The notes under the pieces are model-generated. The model searched no databases, was not told where the DNA came from, and saw only the letters and a list, made by a program, of their open reading frames with translations. A stretch of 29,873 nt of DNA from Cymbomonas tetramitiformis (lineage: Eukaryota; Chlorophyta; Pyramimonadophyceae; Pyramimonadales; Pyramimonadaceae), in the NCBI GenBank assembly GCA_001247695.2, contig LGRX02024591.1, forward strand, positions 1-29,873. Reading direction: 5' to 3'. Numbering within the stretch: the stretch's first letter is position 1; every line of letters begins with the position of its first letter. This document shows positions 25,112-29,873 of this stretch, piece after piece. The position numbers and the translations under genes were made by a program.

Positions 25112-26440
25112 ATGTCTTTACCATTAAGTTTAGCATATGCTCTTCAAAAGGTTTCCGGGTATAGCACGAATTATTTCCGTCTTGAAACTACAAACCAAGA
25201 TACCGCAACAAATAATTCTACAATAACTTTGAATCTTCCTTCAAACGTAATTATAAATTTAAAATCACTTGCCATGCATTGCGAAGCTCGAGCAAACGAG
25301 GCTGATATTACCATTCCGGGAGGTGCTGATTTTTTGAGAACAATGCTTCCAAATGGTTTAGAAAAATTGATCTCTCGGGTAGAATGTACGGCTGGAGGTG
25401 TGCAAATCCAGAGTGGTTTTAATGGTTATAGCACCGTCGCTACGGTTCTAGACAATTTACAAACTACTTTAAATAAAGAAATCAGTTATCAAAGAGTTTT
25501 ACAAAATCAAGAAATTGAAGTGACCGACCTTAATTATTATAAAACATTTCGACCTTATATAATTCAAGAATTCCGTTCATTTATAGGAGAAAGCGAACCA
25601 AGCTATTTAGATACATCTCTTTTGCCACCTATTCAACTTCGATTTTATTTGCATGGTCCGGAAGTTTTAGGTGCTGTTCAAAATAGCTTGGGATTAGGAA
25701 ATGGTTTAAATAACGCCGGTCAGCAAGCATTAATTAGCGGGGGTCAATTTACTTTACAAAAACTTTACTTTACAATCGAAACAATTACTTTCGCAAATGG
25801 GGTTTATGATTCCGCTGTAGATGCAAAATTAAAAAGAGATGGATTTCTTGAAATTCCGTTCAAGAATTACTATTCTTTCACATCTTCACACGACGGTATG
25901 AGTAAATCTACACGATTTAGTTTAAGTTCTCAATCGATTGATGAAATATATGCTGTTCAACGTATAGGGGATTATCAAACCAAATCTCTTGGTCTTGTGC
26001 AAATCGACAATAAAATCGGTCCTACTTATATACCGAGTTATTTTGACTTTAAATCTGGAAGATTAGGAAGTGGACAATTCAATGTGAATAATCTTTATAT
26101 TCCAAATTACCGAAACGATGCATTAGGATATTTCAATTCGATGTGTGTTGGAAAAGCCGACCAATACATGACTAAATGTGGATGCAAAGTCAATAGTTTT
26201 GAGGACTGGGTAAACCATTATTTCACTTTTATGGTTCGCTTAAATATGCCTAGTGATATGGGCGTAAGAAATTTATCAGGTCTCGATAGTCGCAGTCTTA
26301 ACACTATGATGTATTTAGAGACTAGTGAAGGCACAAACACAACTGAACAAGTATTAACTAATAATGAAGTGTTTGTATTTTGTGCATGTACAAGTGTTTT
26401 GCGCGTAGGTGTGGGACGTATGATTGAATTGATTGTTTAA
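25112..26440 (+). CDS. Major capsid protein, double jelly roll
   Basis: The 442-residue protein should build the pseudo-hexagonal capsomers. The N-terminus (GYSTNYFRLET...ITLNLPSNVIINLKSLAMHC) is the first strand of a jelly roll. Residues about 60-110 (AGGVQIQSGFNGYSTV) and the RPYIIQEF, PPIQLRFYLHG and LQKLYFTIETI strands follow as in PLV capsid proteins. The second jelly roll runs from about 250 and closes with EVFVFCACTSVLRVGVGRMIELIV. The length is at the short end for the family. The place between the penton-like and fibre genes supports the call. The frame is intact. Confidence rests on pattern plus synteny rather than a search. Confidence 0.85.
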   Translation: MSLPLSLAYALQKVSGYSTNYFRLETTNQDTATNNSTITLNLPSNVIINLKSLAMHCEARANEADITIPGGADFLRTMLPNGLEKLISRVECTAGGVQIQSGFNGYSTVATVLDNLQTTLNKEISYQRVLQNQEIEVTDLNYYKTFRPYIIQEFRSFIGESEPSYLDTSLLPPIQLRFYLHGPEVLGAVQNSLGLGNGLNNAGQQALISGGQFTLQKLYFTIETITFANGVYDSAVDAKLKRDGFLEIPFKNYYSFTSSHDGMSKSTRFSLSSQSIDEIYAVQRIGDYQTKSLGLVQIDNKIGPTYIPSYFDFKSGRLGSGQFNVNNLYIPNYRNDALGYFNSMCVGKADQYMTKCGCKVNSFEDWVNHYFTFMVRLNMPSDMGVRNLSGLDSRSLNTMMYLETSEGTNTTEQVLTNNEVFVFCACTSVLRVGVGRMIELIV

Positions 26441-26472
26441 ATGTTTTATTTATTAATATAAATAAAAAAATA

Positions 26473-26787
26473 ATGAATAGATTTCAACCAAATGACTCGG
26501 CAACAAGTTTGGGTGAAAGTATAGGTCAAAATAAAGCTGAATTACCACCATCTCTAATGCAAATGTCCGGGTTTAGACCACCTTCTATGCAACAATTGCC
26601 TTGTAAATCGATAAGTGACATAACTTTACCCCCAGCCAAAATTTCAAATGTAAATGAATTAGCTGGATATAAATCTTATATTTTTGGACATGGAGATAAA
26701 CCAACTTTAAAAACTTCAATGTTTACCTTTCTTGAACATCCATTAAATAATCCTATTTTAAAACCCGCAAATTCTTTCTTTGTGTAA
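26473..26787 (+). CDS. Small virion-block protein, Pro/Ser-rich
   Basis: The protein has 104 residues. It starts disordered (NRFQPNDSATSLGES) and has a Pro/Met-rich centre (LPPSLMQMSGFRPPSMQQLPC). It then has an aromatic, more ordered end (YKSYIFGHGDKPTLKTSMFTFLEHPLNNPI). It lies between the capsid gene and the fibre cluster, 32 bp and 11 bp from its neighbours, so it is probably a structural or cement protein. No family is recognised. Confidence 0.5.
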   Translation: MNRFQPNDSATSLGESIGQNKAELPPSLMQMSGFRPPSMQQLPCKSISDITLPPAKISNVNELAGYKSYIFGHGDKPTLKTSMFTFLEHPLNNPILKPANSFFV

Positions 26788-26798
26788 TATTATATACA

Positions 26799-27071
26799 AT
26801 GTCGTCTTTTGGAAAAGAATTGATTTTAAGCAAAACTATAAATGTGGGTACCGGTATGATTATTGGAGCATACAATCAAAATTCAGGTGACCAAGATAAG
26901 CTTTTACATATATTTCCTACTGATCGAACTAAATATATATGTGATGTTCGATTTTTTGCACTACCCGTGTCAACTGATGATGCTACTTTTGTAATAGATG
27001 GCGTAACAAGAAACTTACAAGGTGGACAAGTTTATAGAGATGCTACAAATGTTTTAAAAGTTTTCCCCTAA
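26799..27071 (+). CDS. Small virion protein with MSSFGK N-terminal tag
   Basis: The protein has 90 residues. It begins MSSFGKELIL, almost the same as the start of the two following fibre genes. It then continues as a compact beta-rich domain (FPTDRTKYICDVRFFALPVSTDDATFVIDGV) without the fibre shaft. The shared start suggests that the first ten residues anchor the protein to the same capsid site, probably the vertex. It might be a short spike or a plug. The assignment is by comparison with its neighbours. Confidence 0.6.
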   Translation: MSSFGKELILSKTINVGTGMIIGAYNQNSGDQDKLLHIFPTDRTKYICDVRFFALPVSTDDATFVIDGVTRNLQGGQVYRDATNVLKVFP

Positions 27072-27094
27072 AATTTTTATAACGTATAATATAT

Positions 27095-28897
27095 ATGAGT
27101 TCTTTCGGCAAAAATGTATTTCTTACAACTTTAAACAATGTAACCGACCCTGGTCCTAATCCTACCCCCGACCCTTTAACAATTAATCAATTAAATGTAA
27201 ATCAAATAGGTGATAATTCAAACCCTTGTCAAACAATTCATATGGCTTCAGATTTTTTATATCAAAATGATATTGATTTTATTGATAATTCTGATGTCAA
27301 TAATCAAAGAGAATTCATGAAATTACAAACTGATGGTGATTTAAATTTGGTTAATAATATCAATTTTTATGATTTCATTTTAAACAATCCTGCAAGTAAA
27401 TCAAAATTCTCTATAGGTTTGGATGAACTTGATAGTTCTTTTGAAATTAAATCTTTAGACCCTGTTCCTCAAACAAGATTGAAAATAGGAGACAACGGTA
27501 TTAATGAATGGTCCTTTATGCAAACCACATTGAATGTAGAACCACTTGGAGCAGGTGTACTTTTAAATGATGGACCTTTAATTTTAAACACCGGTGATAT
27601 CACTTTGAATTCTGGAAAATTTATTGGTGACGGTTCTTTGCTTCAAAACCTTCCTTCCGGGGCTAACCAAAATTTACAATCTGTTACCGACCAAGGAAGT
27701 ACAACTACCACAAATGATATTTCTTTTACGGGAACCGGAAAACTTATAATAAATCAAGAAGAATGTGATGGAAATTTATTTAGAATTAAAGCGGGCACAG
27801 CGGGTAACGGGTTGGTCTCTATTGGCGAATCGACTCAAAATGATGGTTTTCCAAATGCAAACCGTTCGGTTTTGATAGGCAGAAATAGTGGGGCTTTTAA
27901 TTGTTTGAACGATTCAATATGCATAGGCAGCGGAGCCGGCAACAATCAATGTAATGCTTTTGTTGTGAACGTTGGGGACGACGCAGGGCAAAGCTTTGCT
28001 TCCGTGAATTCAGTCAATATTGGCAAATTCGCTGGGGAATATTTGGCTGGCGAGAATTCTATTAATATTGGTGCTTTGAGCGGTCAAAATTCTTCACAAA
28101 GTGCTACGGCTATTGATAATACAATAATTTTGAACGCAAGCGGTCTTGAACTTAATGCTGGGGTAAATAATTCTTGTTATATTAGACCTATAAGACCAAG
28201 TCCTGATGTGACATTAGAAAATTTACAATTGTATTATGATTCAGTTTCCGGTGAAATAAAATCTGGTGCAATAAATTCTGGAAGTATTGGTTCATTAAGT
28301 CAAGTTTTGGCTGTCGGTAATTCTGGAAATAACATTAATTTAAGCGGAGATTTGGATTGTAGTGCTATACGACTTGTTAATAGCATAGACTGGGCATATA
28401 CAACGCCAACATCATCCTTGACGACCTCAGGAATTCCTTTGACAGGTTTGACAAATGCATATACGGCAACATTACCCACAAGTCCGGTTCCTCATACCGG
28501 TGATGTATTTACTTTTGTAAATAATACCGGAGCTACAATAAATGCTGGAGATATTGTTCAATTTTCTGATGATTTTTCAGATGTAAATGGTGTAAAAATA
28601 TATGCAGCTTCGGCAAATCAATCTAATCAAAATTGTATGCCTATAGGAGTTTGTGTTCAAAATGCAACAACCGGAAATTCTTGTTTTGTTTGTACAAAAG
28701 GATTCACAACTTGCAAAGCTATTGATGGAAGTTATGTTAAAGGTCAAATGTTAGCTTGTGCTTCGGGAGGTTCAGTCAATTCTTCACAAATTACTACAAA
28801 TAATGTTGGAATTATTGGCGTGTGTATGGAAAGTAAAGTTATAACAACTCCGGGTTCGGGTTTATTGGTTTGGATTAAACCTGATTTTAAATTATAA
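27095..28897 (+). CDS. Long trimeric fibre (tail-fibre-like) protein
   Basis: The protein has 600 residues and begins with the MSSFGKNVFL tag. An Asn-rich, beta-type shaft runs to about 250. At about 257-352 short repeats of the form S-[VI]-x-IG-x-x-[AS]G occur (SVLIGRNSG, SICIGSGAG, SVNIGKFAG, SINIGALSG). They strongly recall the left-handed beta-roll of YadA-type trimeric adhesin heads. The motif PIRPSPDVTLENLQLYYDS at about 365-383 leads into a 220-residue C-terminal head rich in Cys and Gly, shared almost unchanged with the broken copy at 5514-6443. It probably binds the host cell surface. The C-terminal part could also act as a folding chaperone. Confidence 0.8.
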   Translation: MSSFGKNVFLTTLNNVTDPGPNPTPDPLTINQLNVNQIGDNSNPCQTIHMASDFLYQNDIDFIDNSDVNNQREFMKLQTDGDLNLVNNINFYDFILNNPASKSKFSIGLDELDSSFEIKSLDPVPQTRLKIGDNGINEWSFMQTTLNVEPLGAGVLLNDGPLILNTGDITLNSGKFIGDGSLLQNLPSGANQNLQSVTDQGSTTTTNDISFTGTGKLIINQEECDGNLFRIKAGTAGNGLVSIGESTQNDGFPNANRSVLIGRNSGAFNCLNDSICIGSGAGNNQCNAFVVNVGDDAGQSFASVNSVNIGKFAGEYLAGENSINIGALSGQNSSQSATAIDNTIILNASGLELNAGVNNSCYIRPIRPSPDVTLENLQLYYDSVSGEIKSGAINSGSIGSLSQVLAVGNSGNNINLSGDLDCSAIRLVNSIDWAYTTPTSSLTTSGIPLTGLTNAYTATLPTSPVPHTGDVFTFVNNTGATINAGDIVQFSDDFSDVNGVKIYAASANQSNQNCMPIGVCVQNATTGNSCFVCTKGFTTCKAIDGSYVKGQMLACASGGSVNSSQITTNNVGIIGVCMESKVITTPGSGLLVWIKPDFKL

Positions 28898-28935
28898 ATT
28901 TATATCTTATATTTATTCTATATTATAAAATAAAA

Positions 28936-29523
28936 ATGGCTTCTTTTGGTAAAGATTTGATTTGTAAAAATCTACAATGTACAACCGTTAATGGAAATGC
29001 ACCTAGTGGGGGAAGTTCAAAATGGCTTGATGTACAAGGAACAACAAATGATATTGAACGAGCTAACGGCAAAGTTACGGTAAAAGACGTCTTTGAAACA
29101 AAAACTTTACAATATCAAAATCTTGATATAAGAAATTTTCCAAGAAATAATCCAATACCCGGTCAAAGTATTCGTATTTTAGAATTTGCAGAAAACACTT
29201 TTAGTGCAATGTATTTATTTCAATTACAAGCTAACGAACTAAATAAAGATACTGTAAAATTCAAAATTCAACATGCTGATGAAGGTGTCAATAATATTAT
29301 TGGAGACGAATATATTCTAAAATGCTCGGGTCTTGCTATATTTACTGGAATAGGTAACCCTTTCAGTTTGGTAGCTTCATCTAATGTTATTGGAAACAAT
29401 AATCTCGAACTTCAAATTAGTTCACTAAATGGGAATTTTTCGACAAATGCTGATGTACTTCGATTTGTATTAGAATTAAGTCGACAACCTTCGATTACAC
29501 AAGAAAATATAGTTGTGTCGTAA
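28936..29523 (+). CDS. Short fibre-like virion protein with MASFGK tag
   Basis: The protein has 195 residues. It begins MASFGKDLICKNLQC, then a beta-rich N-terminal part with VNGNAPSGGSSKW. The segment TKTLQYQNLDIRNFPR introduces a compact C-terminal domain (ILEF...FQLQANE...KIQHADEG...LVASSNVIG...LQISSL). The frameshifted gene at 4529-5484 has the same two ends but a longer middle, so shaft length varies between elements. It is probably an alternative or accessory spike. It is the last gene before the right terminus, with 80 bp to the terminal repeat. Confidence 0.75.
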   Translation: MASFGKDLICKNLQCTTVNGNAPSGGSSKWLDVQGTTNDIERANGKVTVKDVFETKTLQYQNLDIRNFPRNNPIPGQSIRILEFAENTFSAMYLFQLQANELNKDTVKFKIQHADEGVNNIIGDEYILKCSGLAIFTGIGNPFSLVASSNVIGNNNLELQISSLNGNFSTNADVLRFVLELSRQPSITQENIVVS

Positions 29524-29602
29524 CTTTTTAATAAATTATATTTAGATTTATTTTAACGTATTTACATTTTATTATTCTTATTTTATTATTTTTATTTTAT
29601 TT

Positions 29603-29681
29603 ATGATAAATTCTTTTTTTCTAATTTATCATATTTATATTTATTCCACCGGAAACTCTCTCTGAACAGGATAAATTAACC
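29603..29681 (-). repeat. Right terminal inverted repeat
   Basis: 29603-29660 is the reverse complement of 8689-8746 with a single mismatch. The outer 21 bases to 29681 match the left arm at 17 positions. The drop in identity toward the tips is unexpected for an intact element and may reflect end erosion or conversion. The space 29524-29602 is AT-rich and empty of genes. Confidence 0.9.
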
Positions 29682-29689
29682 AGGCATTA

Positions 29690-29748
29690 CAGGCTTCTAA
29701 GAAGGCTTTACAACAGGCATTACAACAGGCATTACAACAGGCATTGCA
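29690..29748. repeat. 12-bp ACAACAGGCATT repeats abutting the right end
   Basis: Three to four units of ACAACAGGCATT follow within about 10-30 bp of the terminal repeat, with diverged forms (CAGGCATTAC, GGCTTTAC) reaching back to the end itself. This is presumably flanking host satellite into which the element inserted. Confidence 0.75.
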
Positions 29749-29773
29749 AATATACAACTATTAATACAATATG

Positions 29774-29830
29774 TATCTATTATCTATTATCTATTTATCT
29801 ATCTATCTATCTATCTATCTATTATCTATT
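29774..29830. repeat. TATC microsatellite
   Basis: A run of TATCTATT and TATC units forms a simple tetranucleotide repeat in the right flank. This is typical of a eukaryotic chromosome. Confidence 0.85.
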
Positions 29831-29873
29831 CTATGCTTTCAGGCATGGTGACGGGGATGCGCTCGGCATTGAT

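Larger units (their letters stand above)
8668..29681. mobile_element. Integrated Polinton-like virus / Maverick-type element
   Basis: About 21 kb lies between inverted terminal repeats. It encodes the hallmark set of the group: protein-primed type DNA polymerase B, DD35E integrase, A32-like packaging ATPase, major capsid protein, penton-like minor capsid protein and fibres. Accessory genes include SET-like and DNA methyltransferases, a lipase-like gene and a higher-GC island of Cys-rich proteins. Genes lie on both strands with short AT-rich spacers. The integrase and polymerase place it with Polintons. The capsid and fibre region looks more like that of algal and protist PLVs. No adenain-type protease was recognised. 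A 6-bp target-site duplication, usual for Polintons, was looked for at the inferred ends and not found, so the outer ends may be off by tens of bases. Confidence 0.9.

Noticed and set aside
8668..29681. Adenain-type or other maturation protease gene
   Set aside because: No frame shows the His-Asp/Glu-Gln-Cys order of adenovirus-type proteases. The only protease-like hint is the weak OTU-like pair inside the polymerase.
8662..29690. Six-base target-site duplication
   Set aside because: Several shifts of the ends were compared and no matching 5-6-bp words were found directly outside both terminal repeats.

Overview
This window looks like eukaryotic chromosomal DNA carrying an integrated midsize dsDNA virus or transposon of the Polinton/Maverick and Polinton-like virus (PLV) group. 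The evidence is a compact AT-rich block with a protein-primed family B DNA polymerase, a retrovirus-type (rve) DDE integrase, an A32/FtsK-HerA packaging ATPase, a major capsid protein, a penton-like minor capsid protein and fibre genes. A nearly perfect 58-bp terminal inverted repeat (one mismatch), extended to about 79 bp with lower identity, bounds the block at about 8668 and 29681. The host cannot be named from sequence alone. The flanks are minisatellites, microsatellites, tandem duplications and foldback sequences with no convincing gene.

Layout: 1-4061 is the left flank (63-bp GC-rich minisatellite, about 70-75-bp repeats, a 152-bp tandem duplication, a 284-bp inverted-repeat-bounded element, then AT-rich DNA). 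4062-8512 is a broken, inverted and internally deleted second element: a fragment of a small protein, a frameshifted short fibre, the C-terminal half of a long fibre, a polymerase C-terminal fragment fused in frame to a Cys-rich protein fragment, 31-bp repeats, and the 3' two thirds of an ATPase gene that looks identical to the one in the intact element. 8513-8623 is a foldback sequence exactly at the breakpoint. 8668-29681 is the main element, and 29682-29873 is repeat-rich right flank.

Within the main element the genes fall into blocks. The left block holds a SET methyltransferase-like protein, a conserved viral protein of uncertain role, the integrase and the polymerase. Next come small proteins and the packaging ATPase. 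A distinct island at about 17140-20520 has visibly higher GC, convergent and divergent gene pairs and four Cys-rich or acidic/basic proteins. One of these carries both a SUMO-interaction-like motif and an LxCxE motif, which suggests host-directed early functions. After a solitary DNA adenine/cytosine-N4 methyltransferase comes a rightward morphogenesis block: two small basic/acidic proteins, a lipase-like protein interrupted by a TGA, penton, capsid and four virion genes, three of which share an N-terminal MxSFGK-like tag.

No adenain-type maturation protease was recognised. The intact replication, integration and capsid ORFs suggest a fairly recent insertion. The TGA in the lipase and the neighbouring wreckage suggest decay or recombination. 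All family assignments are by eye from motifs, with no database search.
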